Part shown: positions 19,101 through 22,633 of the stretch, piece after piece | Numbering within the stretch: the stretch's first letter is position 1 | Layout of the letters: each line of letters opens with the position of its first letter | Origin: a virus | IMG/VR virus record: IMGVR_UViG_3300030117_000138 | Location: 1 to 24,762 of that record | Reading direction: 5' to 3' (one strand) | DNA length: 24,762 nucleotides | Translations under genes and position numbers: made by a program | Notes under the pieces: generated by a model | The model's input: the letters and a program-made list of their open reading frames with translations, nothing else | Told to the model about the DNA's origin: nothing | Database searches by the model: none

Positions 19101-19905
19101 AGAAAGAGTATTTGATATGACTATGGGCGATGATGCTTTTACAAGAAAGTCTGTTGATGAAGCTATGACATCTATTGGCAGACAGGCTCAAACTTCTTTC
19201 AACATACCATTCTTTCAACCTGGTGGTGGAATACAATTATTAAAACCAATATCAGAAGTAATAAATAACAGAAATACTTTTACTAATACAGAGATTGTTC
19301 CCTACTATCAACAAAAGAAAGAACCTGGACTACAATCAAGACCAACTACCAATGAGTTTGCAAGAGTATTAGGTGAAGCTCTTAATTTATCTCCTGCAAA
19401 GATAGAGCATGTTATGAGAGGTTATACAGGAACACTTGGTGGATATGTATTAAGTGTTATAGATACTATCACTAGAGGAGCTACAGGAAGTCCTCTAATA
19501 CCTTCCAACTATCAACTAAGTAAAATGCCAGTCTTTAATAGACTATTACTTGATTTAGATAAGTCGGGTGGTTATCAGCAACAGTTTTATGAGTTAAGAA
19601 ATGAGGTTGACAGGGCAGTAGCAACTATCAACTCTCTACAAAAACAAAGAAGATTTGATGAACTATCAGCTTACAGAAGCAATATGCAAGGTGTGTTGAA
19701 TGTCAAAGGTCAAGTGAGAGCGATAGAAAGATACTTAGATAACTGGAGAAAGCGTAGAGATAGAATCTATCAAGATGAAAACCTATCTATAACAGTCAAG
19801 TCAGATATGATAAGAGATTTAGAACTAGAAAGAGATATGCGACTAGCTATGGTTCCTGAATTGAGGAAGAAAGCTAACATTCCTATTTTCAGTCTTAACC
19901 TCTAA
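10165..19905 (+). CDS. Giant polyvalent virion protein: two metallopeptidase motifs, ParB-like and ART-like modules, LPD38-like C-terminus (3246 aa)
   Basis: Domains in order: residues 45-290, hydrophobic/amphipathic segments; 740-880, zincin 1, with HEMIH at 807-811 and third-ligand region EEAIAE at 871-876; 980-1014, Pro/Thr linker; 1015-1400, zincin 2, with HEGIH at 1173-1177 and later E-D-V-S-E at 1320-1324; 1415-1477, coiled coil; 1484-1735, module with HEGRHRVALIKQ (GRHR 1604-1607), ParB-like; 1742-1991, candidate ADP-ribosyltransferase with Arg1824, STT 1847-1849 and ExE 1961-1963; 1998-2292, second ART-like region (YYYVAKKEDANRILKEGF, GLVVFTNPVDAIAYH); 2299-3246, LPD38-like region with RDPGFVVINILRDT and a membrane helix near 2917-2936. 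Modules from 1409 on are separated by (I/L/V)PxFSR. The size compares with the ejected phage N4 virion RNA polymerase. Zincin motifs are plain; the ART and ParB calls are tentative. Its place after internal-type genes suggests it is packaged and ejected. Confidence 0.88.
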   Translation: MAEYDIGKGKKIKIPDNLDPETRLQLAEVVKDKYGIDINQTSALGQVGEFIKAIPRGAAGLALDVPTGIVGLFDIGNDSNLYKGLEGLQDRLREDSALAADPRYADKYSTKLGEGIGSFGPFLGAGMVGRALAKAPGAAKGILSPTFTAPTALAIPTGIAAQGDRLQMAREMGEDVSGLTETTAELFGGLIGITEVLPVASILGKVSSKTDLNIKERLVSALQSGAFEGGQEVAASILQDLTAKGLYSEDLPIADSMFEEFTIGGIIGGAADLVVTSMAGKSSARRKQLEEDNLRADENKAQLINAKKADLAMEQGTLEEIQDIPPTIVPQLIAPEELGVEPSVEVIMTPQEQFAVVDITNPEAPAQVDIKDTEIEAIKVRDKITKDFNNKKLKSKLDNDTYNLGLINSSTAYEIGQSLEDSRASDVTIQQLINSVPKDSKQEVILRGLVNSFVAQNPGKTSRSYPRLSMTKAKELLTPKQFNEFASAYAQGVFKASEKNGEPSIVADKDKPNTSAKYIKEIAESKNIDLDFQSPAVQYAAEKYTGTPEFKKMKKGQKELFLAKLHSLPKFNSRTTFPDFRPRDYSAQDMADFVAEMKSNNMTFNKASLKQMDRNEQFLDDLIYSNRAEKIEGTNNYKIRDNFEFDIARRAEGFNETPEEFGARLTAEGKLPPETIAELVQQETTKQERLLPPAEVIPKTINYAETLEQGKTNKFAQEIRKTMDARGLKETGIVISDDIISTSTLRQIEGEIKYDPSQVRATETQGAVEGEYDRNTDTIFLSLNAVNPDGSATDVEIQERLNKVLDHEMIHALRAKDLITKAEYSYLTKMVKQTKFPKQNQTFYQEAINRTKREFENRNLTDAFKEEYIVEEAIAELFRQKDLLVNTPPKVEGIYNKIIEFFKSMGQAMRSSGYKSATEIFNDIESGRIGRRERGVVRTTRIGDKGLQSFNFATDFSQLDESAVRPTIIPGDEIKQTLKPTGIRPLTIPKPKPTPPTPPAGPTTPPATPSTTPTTIYNTKKLTDKEYIAERSKILKGLQDAKVLDKDIFDKDGNVTKTIKGNNDSIKMMKWLIDNSPSQDYKIIAQKVHKSLLALKKQGRTFPLKLEVGEKQPDMRGTGQAAIQPSDMNPMEPYNYKTFTMLVNDGSLKRINAFANTSEWRRGNGVHFEALLHEGIHQATLAQIYAAQHNLITRKGTKTFQESASGKKVKAAHKELAIQANRVKGYYQERMRFYKNLAAKITKRETAEIQKKAIEEYKSIYNNAPTIEKDLADIYIIKDSTGFIYARDDNSFNGVSVQKRMFNDYRIKYQLFSNEAQYNEDVSELLTFGLTNRDFQEMLEYIPLGKDATNSVWNKFVETIRKLLEIPAKLNTELSAFLKNASTLLDLKTEGLIAPTPVGETAAPIDKEIPTFSRAADQAYFNRERRNQIISNLEAGIKNKQAQLNQERGLMTDATAKRLEREIINQRNEIAELKAGDLPFFSRAATETQPPYMDFNRQQIRDFSSNKVGFYNGVEIPLTHVTRMNVDDFLKLSTISQNQIDEIIEEGPSVFGFSQQDEPGSFKPINNRRMADAVFDPEIADTALTASLPSLQIKNDGQVISHEGRHRVALIKQGGGRTVPVFIHFPEGNVEQNIPNPSGQTLQEQGVTFLKNQYPGIFKDEYGDFQTNEFSRFAVPINKLREIAPLHRDSAQTKDKLDYAVQVATAPDILESTKDTVASASEYDIRMARFLASQDIPTFSRTNLIPKDTEVPFDWASNNRFETGAIIDQLKMSREEGGNRDNPAPLKMAIVEAFKGRKNRPLLRASKKFLEKFTNKKGNLVLFRALNIPEGEKIKNYGQLPQDLFASTTLDSRKALEIGRMLFNRAKEERSETWNIEILRYEVPMSKVKGYVPMLLKAMESDYITDFRSDMAGSGIMYQEELDAAIEEADAKGDFYKYQGEQTIEELFADAMYKYEEYIAEAEVVADLRGIKPTYQYSPEIKDRQASLINDVPLFSRGRRDSKRKWDEQYYYVAKKEDANRILKEGFAVDDSQFFYNPDTEIETPGLVVFTNPVDAIAYHRSVDWREELSDLVLIAVKKGTDRDIGALNWQPNPNSLGLQGQLRGLSGEKTKGLLKDETNTSLYLDADNNLDYFKNVNNILGSATLEELTQTKINPYFGRAIDRTGEVPQRFYSPEMTDMGDPLPSEQVKSVMEGKGLPMKPIGNETRGLASSKEELANIVTKYMNDIANILNPPPNTQKNIQLKQAIEEAEETVKQTPRGSIPYYNLNASDTALKIAIDFNKDLSAKAPDDIPNFSRPTLDGLQDNLQEFIKRTGGEILPDQSWGARVIEIVKDPITSIKNFFKEFRQRYIDQYDTATKVLLAGKNKEWYLKIDERTGKLRINPKTGKPWTEEEAIAAAEQVTLANMFANAGAEQSVRMSDKSRGVFQGMLTRGIPTDLIDGVESLVKTIPLPLVDANGNKTGKTGGLIQILAPLFSNLKLNLEAVFKSYAMLKRAKSLDESGREIDTPVKPKDYVLIQQIEQQHPEVVEVYNNYQNWNNALIKLAERKGILSAEQSALWREHSSYYPFYRQMVDDSGIKGPKIAGGSLPGNPLDIQIKGSEEIIDADPIEAISRNSLSILTAALKNDAMNKIVTNLETMGLAQKISAKNAGTTDSLFFFENGNKQHYQVDDPRLVYSLQNVGGVAPGAIGKFLAVPAGLLRDTVTRDPGFVVINILRDTLSSAVTSGAPYTPIIDSVKNMFGSMEELEQFGVLGGYDYSVDEGSVKQFITRTMRQQGLTPNNGMSPTSAFFKLWDGLGALTTKSDGATRKAVYDGVYKQLKEQVYRNPKTGKYENMPEAVAQSEAAYQAQEIINFGRRGSDSLFRIITAAIPFLNARIQGLDVLHRGLTGQYSAVEKQQVGESLKDVQSRIFRRTFFNAGLLVSLTALYYMMVSDTDEYKNLKREVRDDNWVMPIGNGNAVKIPIPFEVGMLFKAIPERVFDMTMGDDAFTRKSVDEAMTSIGRQAQTSFNIPFFQPGGGIQLLKPISEVINNRNTFTNTEIVPYYQQKKEPGLQSRPTTNEFARVLGEALNLSPAKIEHVMRGYTGTLGGYVLSVIDTITRGATGSPLIPSNYQLSKMPVFNRLLLDLDKSGGYQQQFYELRNEVDRAVATINSLQKQRRFDELSAYRSNMQGVLNVKGQVRAIERYLDNWRKRRDRIYQDENLSITVKSDMIRDLELERDMRLAMVPELRKKANIPIFSLNL
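14389..17058. repeat. Recurring (I/L/V)-P-x-F-S-R module-boundary motif
   Basis: Five internal copies lie in the giant gene: IPTFSR at 14389-14406, LPFFSR at 14596-14613, IPTFSR at 15370-15387, VPLFSR at 16138-16155 and IPNFSR at 17041-17058. A sixth, partial copy (IPIFS) closes the protein at 19879-19893. The first and third are identical over 18 bases. The first and second share TTTAGTAGAGCAGC. The fifth uses different Ser codons, so the motif is kept as protein. Each copy sits between regions that look like separate domains. Confidence 0.85.
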
Positions 19906-20223
19906 CATAGCCATATCCTTTTCTTCTTTCAATGGTTTCAAGGTAAAGAAGTCTTTATGTTGTGGATGTCTAGCATGGAATAAACGGGCATAGAAACAGA
20001 TGTAATCATTACTTATCTTGAAGTCCCCACCTTTAGTTTCTATCTCATTGTGCCAACGAATACGATTGATTATCGCCCAATGCGAATACTTTTTCCTACC
20101 ACTATTGATAGCCTCCAATGTGTATTTCTCAAACTTATCCCAAACTTGTGGATTTTTCTTATGCCACTCCCACCATTTCTTTTTTCGTTTATCTAACTTT
20201 TCTTGTAGTATATCTTTTAGCAT
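19843..20223 (-). CDS. Conserved phage protein of unknown function (126 aa)
   Basis: The start at 20223 has a strong GGGAGGAAA eight or so bases upstream (about 20229-20237). The open frame extends further up to a TTG at 20289 but lacks a comparable site there. The protein is basic and Trp-rich at the N-terminus (KRKKKWWEWHKKNPQVW). It then has a block I recognise from many phage genomes, often near recombination genes: WDKFEKYTLEAINSGRKKYS, HWAIINRIRWHNE, KISNDYICFYARLFHARHPQ, then DFF. No function is attached to it that I know; the Arg/His/Tyr pattern would suit a nucleic-acid-binding protein. Its last 21 codons overlap the 3' end of the giant gene on the other strand. Confidence 0.85.
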   Translation of the reverse strand: MLKDILQEKLDKRKKKWWEWHKKNPQVWDKFEKYTLEAINSGRKKYSHWAIINRIRWHNEIETKGGDFKISNDYICFYARLFHARHPQHKDFFTLKPLKEEKDMAMLEVKTENRNVSFLPQFRNHS

Positions 20224-20248
20224 TTGCTTTCCTCCCAGAAAACAATTG

Positions 20249-20306
20249 ACTGGTAAATATTTTTTGGAGCTGCAACCCAGCAGCGTCAAAAATATTATTT
20301 ACTGGT
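20249..20306. repeat. Imperfect palindrome between two minus-strand genes
   Basis: The centre is GCTGC (20269-20273), a six-base loop, then GCAGC (20280-20284). The stem continues outward past one A/G mismatch with a G-T and a G-C pair and then five T-A pairs. Farther out, GGTAAATA on the left faces TATTATTTACTGG on the right as a looser inverted match. On either strand the T-run precedes and the A-run follows the stem, which is the wrong order for an intrinsic terminator. It lies just after the RusA-like gene and before the site that starts the 126-residue gene. Confidence 0.7.
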
Positions 20307-20682
20307 CTATTTTTTTTATCACCAATTCACATCTAGGATTTTCTTTATCAATCCCACCATATTTATAAATAACTTTTTTAATTTGTTTACTACTATCATC
20401 CTCTAACACACCTGCTTTAACTAAAGCATCGCAAGTAAACTTGTCAATAATAGAACAAGGATTACTTACATCTAGTCTTCTTTTACTTTTTGCATAATAG
20501 GTATAAATCAATACAACAGGTTCTTCGTATTTAGGATGACTAATCCTATCAACTAAATTGTCTGCATAAATCTTCTTGGCATTTGATAGTGTTCTGTAAT
20601 GAGCATTACGATAGTTGTTTAAGTTAAGGATAAACTTCTTATTCTTTGTGTAGTAAACCTCTAGGGGTAAATCAATCTTCAT
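20299..20682 (-). CDS. rusA: RusA-like Holliday junction resolvase
   Basis: At 127 residues it is close to the usual RusA size (about 120). The N-terminal region (LNLNNYRNAHYRTLSNAKKI) has the family's N-x-x-R-x-x-H type opening. The acidic metal site is in RRLDVSN (Asp71), IIDKFTCDALVKAGVLEDDS (Asp80, Asp85, Asp95, Asp96). RusA enzymes cut four-way DNA junctions as dimers. In phages they resolve recombination and replication intermediates before packaging. The usual R-x-D-x-D-N is RLDVSN here, with Ser-Asn where Asp-Asn is commoner, a modest change. The ATG at 20682 overlaps the stop of the Ref-like gene by 11 bases. Confidence 0.88.
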   Translation of the reverse strand: MKIDLPLEVYYTKNKKFILNLNNYRNAHYRTLSNAKKIYADNLVDRISHPKYEEPVVLIYTYYAKSKRRLDVSNPCSIIDKFTCDALVKAGVLEDDSSKQIKKVIYKYGGIDKENPRCELVIKKIDQ

Positions 20683-20974
20683 CTAACAACTTATTAACTT
20701 GCTCTAATAACTCTTCTTCTGTGCCGTAAGCTTCCTCAAATCTTTTCTTATATGGATGTCTGCTTATAGGTCTAAATCTATTGCCTTTACGATGATGGTC
20801 AAAGCAAAGAGGTAATACAGAAAAATGTGCATTTGGTTTTGTTTTGCCAATAACATGATGAATTTCAGCAGGAGTTATACATCCATTAGTATTTCTACAA
20901 ACAATGCAACCTAGCTGACTTACCTTGTCCATGTGTTCAGCTTCTTTCTTTGTTGGTTTTCTACCTTTAATCAA
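20672..20974 (-). CDS. Ref-like (RecA-dependent) HNH nuclease
   Basis: This 100-residue protein has a zinc knuckle CIVC (Cys23, Cys26), IHHVIG (His39, His40), LPLCFDHH (Cys57, His60, His61) and SRHPYKKRFEEAYGTEEELL near the end. The last block and the HH...C..HH layout match the catalytic part of phage P1 Ref, an HNH-type endonuclease that acts on RecA-coated DNA. The predicted start is TTG at 20974, overlapping the GIY-YIG stop by eight bases. It is favoured because RKPTKKEAEHMDKV looks family-conserved and a CAGG sits upstream; the next ATG (20932) would remove it. The gene lies with other recombination genes, consistent with DNA processing. Confidence 0.82.
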   Translation of the reverse strand: MIKGRKPTKKEAEHMDKVSQLGCIVCRNTNGCITPAEIHHVIGKTKPNAHFSVLPLCFDHHRKGNRFRPISRHPYKKRFEEAYGTEEELLEQVNKLLDED

Positions 20975-21425
20975 AACGAATACCTGTATTTATGTTTACT
21001 ACTCTTCTTATGGGTCTTATCTTATGAGTTTTATTATATTTTGGTATATAACTCTCTATTAGTTTTTTTTCCCAATGTCTTTTTCTACTTTCTTTACAAT
21101 ATAAAATCCTAAACGAATCAAATTTTTTTTCAGATTTAATGTGAGTACATACCCTAGCATAAGGATTTATACTTTCTCCTACATAAACAACAACATTCTT
21201 CATAAATAAAATATATACTCCATGTTTAAATATTTCGTTGACTTTAAACTTTCTTCTATGTGATGCTGTCGTAGAGTATTGAGTTTTTATTTCCTTTTCT
21301 GAAAGATAATGATGTGTCAACATTCCTGTTGAACCTACTGTATCTACTGAAATAGTATTACCACAAGATGTTGTTCCTAATTCTAATTTTCCTGTTGAAC
21401 TTATATGATTAACATTTATGCCCAT
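20967..21425 (-). CDS. Stand-alone GIY-YIG nuclease, possible homing endonuclease
   Basis: This is a 152-residue protein. The GIY-YIG core starts at GVY (69-71) and YVG (81-83), nine residues apart, with catalytic Arg91 (YARVCTH), candidate Glu119/Glu124 in HWEKKLIESYIPKYN, and Asn131. The core breaks one DNA strand via a metal-bound Glu. The N-terminal 60 residues are unusual: Ser/Thr/Gly-rich with an internal STGKL/STGML echo, and no known DNA-binding module is evident. Base use looks more AT-rich than in the flanking recombination genes. Its start overlaps the 38-codon gene by 17 bases and lacks a strong ribosome binding site; its stop overlaps the Ref-like TTG. A mobile-gene origin is plausible but unproven. 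Confidence 0.85.
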   Translation of the reverse strand: MGINVNHISSTGKLELGTTSCGNTISVDTVGSTGMLTHHYLSEKEIKTQYSTTASHRRKFKVNEIFKHGVYILFMKNVVVYVGESINPYARVCTHIKSEKKFDSFRILYCKESRKRHWEKKLIESYIPKYNKTHKIRPIRRVVNINTGIRFD

Positions 21426-21525
21426 TTTTTATTTTCTTTTTCTTTCTCTTGTTCCCAAATATCTTCTCAAAGTTCTCGTTATACTTATCTTTGTCGTAGG
21501 GTCTTTGTCTGCTACCCTTTGTCAT
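21409..21525 (-). CDS. Small conserved phage protein MTKGSRQRP... (38 aa)
   Basis: This short frame was read directly from the minus strand. The ATG at 21525 overlaps the TGA of the upstream gene as ATGA. The product begins MTKGSRQRPYDKDKYNENFE and continues KIFGNKRKKKKIKNGHKC. The opening (M-x-K-G-S-x-x-R-P) and the closing N-F-x-x-I-F-G resemble a tiny protein found in many phage early regions, so I regard it as a real gene of unknown function. The Lys-rich tail after IFG is longer than I would expect. It may come from sequence joined to it when the GIY-YIG gene was placed downstream. Confidence 0.75.
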   Translation of the reverse strand: MTKGSRQRPYDKDKYNENFEKIFGNKRKKKKIKNGHKC

Positions 21526-21860
21526 GCTCCATATCTCTTTCTTTCTTCTCTAGCATTAACCATTTTAGTTCTCCATTCCTCAAACCCTACTTCTAAGGCT
21601 CTTAACTCAACCTTGACTGCACTTAGTTGACCTTTAGCAACCGCCACAGCTAACCTAGATTGATACACTTCTTCTTTGTTTTCTGCAAAGTTATCTTGAC
21701 CACTTGCAGTTTTAATGCCCTCAGAAAGAGCAACAGCTTTCCATAAAGCTATTACTCTTTTAACATCTGCTTCTGACTTTAATAACTCGTATTCTGCTTT
21801 CTGCATCATAGGAGCAATGTTTCTTATTTGAACTTGCCAATTCTCTATCTGTTCATCCAT
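21522..21860 (-). CDS. Conserved helical phage protein of unknown function (112 aa)
   Basis: The start at 21860 is chosen because ATGGATGA makes an eight-base overlap with the stop of the 62-residue gene; an upstream start at 21881 would overlap more. The protein is almost all helix: MDEQIENWQVQI, then EYELLKSEADVKRVIALWKA, GIKTASGQDNFAENKEEVYQ, then AVAVAKGQLSAVKVELRALE and FEEWRTKMVNAREE. The A-x-x-x-L-x-x-x-E pattern and the FEEWRT ending recall a phage family seen next to recombination genes, to which I can give no function. A coiled-coil oligomer or accessory to a recombination enzyme is possible. Confidence 0.82.
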   Translation of the reverse strand: MDEQIENWQVQIRNIAPMMQKAEYELLKSEADVKRVIALWKAVALSEGIKTASGQDNFAENKEEVYQSRLAVAVAKGQLSAVKVELRALEVGFEEWRTKMVNAREERKRYGA

Positions 21861-22041
21861 TAGCTTTTCTCCAACCAACAACTAAGAAATCTATATCTTC
21901 AAAGTTTTCATCTTCTAAAGCTTCATCGGGCAACCATTGAGATAGTTGTTCGTGAGATGTACCACCAAACCAAGCGAAGCCCTGTTCACTTTGCATTGGT
22001 TTCCAACCTTCTTTTCTAATATCTTTAATATTTGCTGACAT
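21853..22041 (-). CDS. Small acidic protein of unknown function (62 aa)
   Basis: AGGGGGAAA stands ahead of the ATG at 22041, and the stop of the 30-codon membrane gene directly abuts it. The sequence is IKDIRKEGWKPMQSEQGFAW, then FGGTSHEQLSQWLPDEALED and ENFEDIDFLVVGWRK. I do not recognise the family. It is acidic and Trp-rich. The block GTSHEQL recurs as GTTSHEHL in the 87-residue protein nearby, including a shared 15-base DNA run. Tight coupling on both sides supports it as a gene. Confidence 0.78.
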   Translation of the reverse strand: MSANIKDIRKEGWKPMQSEQGFAWFGGTSHEQLSQWLPDEALEDENFEDIDFLVVGWRKANG

Positions 22042-22134
22042 TTATTTCCCCCTTATATCTTTTTCGTTTACATAAATTGTTGCTATCAATACTATTGAAA
22101 GTATTGAGTAAGAAATTATTTCAATTATTGTCAT
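22042..22134 (-). CDS. Single-membrane-helix microprotein (30 aa)
   Basis: This short frame was read directly from the minus strand. The product is MTIIEIISYSILSIVLIATI followed by YVNEKDIRGK: one hydrophobic helix of about 20 residues and a short charged tail, which by the positive-inside rule is probably cytoplasmic. GAGG lies a few bases upstream of the ATG at 22134. The stop (22042-22044) touches the ATG of the next gene. An in-frame ATG at 22179 would give 45 residues but has no ribosome binding site and lies inside the overlapping 28-codon frame. Function is unknown; small phage membrane proteins may affect host membrane proteins, superinfection or lysis timing. Confidence 0.65.
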   Translation of the reverse strand: MTIIEIISYSILSIVLIATIYVNEKDIRGK

Positions 22135-22136
22135 AA

Positions 22137-22223
22137 CTACCTCACTCTGAAAATGTAAAACAAACATCTTAAACGCCATTCAGATAGATGGCGTAAGTGT
22201 TTTGGTATCTTTGTTCTATCCAT
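22137..22223 (-). CDS. Short basic microprotein (28 aa)
   Basis: This short frame was read directly from the minus strand. The ATG at 22223 shares its A with the TAA of the 87-residue gene (TAATG), and the TAG ends two bases before the ATG of the membrane microprotein. The product is MDRTKIPKHLRHLSEWRLRC then LFYIFRVR: very basic, with a possible amphipathic helix. GGGG lies upstream at a plausible distance. The frame exactly fills the space between two genes, the main reason to believe it. I know of no function. Confidence 0.58.
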   Translation of the reverse strand: MDRTKIPKHLRHLSEWRLRCLFYIFRVR

Positions 22224-22486
22224 TATTCAATCCCCATCTTGTTTTTAAAGTGTTCATCTCTTGCTTCTTCTATCTTAAAAAACAGATAGTCCATAAGATG
22301 TTCGTGAGATGTAGTTCCAACACCATCTTTAACATCTTTAATTTGTTCAATCAAAGTTCTGTACGCAGACATAAACTCAAAAAATATATACTCGTCTATG
22401 TTTTCTTCAATTTGCACTACCAAATCTTTTCCGTAGGTATATTTATCATCAGAAATGATTTGGGTTTTTCCACTTGGATTTGCCAT
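22223..22486 (-). CDS. Unknown early protein (87 aa)
   Basis: The ATG at 22486 has GGGAGAAG upstream and lies inside the last 38 bases of the 57-codon gene. The sequence runs from a short beta-like N-terminus (GKTQIISDDKYTYGKDLVVQ) into helices (FFEFMSAYRTLIEQIKDVKD, and DYLFFKIEEARDEHFKNKM). The block GVGTTSHEHLMDYL echoes GTSHEQLSQWL in the 62-residue protein. There are no Cys or His clusters and no membrane segment. I do not recognise a family; it is co-expressed with recombination genes. Confidence 0.78.
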   Translation of the reverse strand: MANPSGKTQIISDDKYTYGKDLVVQIEENIDEYIFFEFMSAYRTLIEQIKDVKDGVGTTSHEHLMDYLFFKIEEARDEHFKNKMGIE

Positions 22487-22622
22487 TGTTCTTCTCCCTT
22501 TTATTTGGTTTATCTAAGTCTAGTGAATCAATGAGCAGATGTGATTCTATCCACTCATTTTTCACTCCCTCTTTCTTCAAAGCATCTTCCAATGCTTTCT
22601 TAAATGCTTTTGATTTACCCAT
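22449..22622 (-). CDS. Small basic early protein (57 aa)
   Basis: This short frame was read directly from the minus strand. A near-ideal GGAGGGAG precedes the ATG at 22622, 11 bases after the previous stop. The product starts MGKSKAFKKALEDALKKEGV, then KNEWIESHLLIDSLDLDKPN, and ends in a Lys/Asn-rich tail that overlaps the next gene. The N-terminal half is an amphipathic Lys/Ala helix. The last 12 codons or so also carry the start site of the next gene, so the tail may be under little protein-level selection. Function unknown. Confidence 0.72.
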   Translation of the reverse strand: MGKSKAFKKALEDALKKEGVKNEWIESHLLIDSLDLDKPNKREKNNGKSKWKNPNHF

Positions 22623-22633
22623 TACTCCCTCCT

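Noticed and set aside
20249-20306. Intrinsic terminator for the minus-strand operon
   Set aside because: On both strands the T-run precedes and the A-run follows the stem, the reverse of a terminator, and the operon continues with a well-signalled gene.
20018-20368. Plus-strand open frame (116 codons) over the 126-residue and RusA-like genes
   Set aside because: It is rich in Phe/Ser/Leu, as expected from the complement of Lys/Glu-rich genes, has no start signal, and conflicts with two recognised proteins.
22042-22179. Longer 45-residue version of the membrane microprotein from an ATG at 22179
   Set aside because: No ribosome binding site precedes it, and it would overlap the 28-codon frame; the ATG at 22134 has GAGG at good spacing.
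22173-22194. ACGCCAT/ATGGCGT hairpin as a terminator or operator
   Set aside because: There is no T-run next to it, and it lies inside the 28-codon frame that exactly bridges the neighbouring genes; the pairing is short and may be chance.
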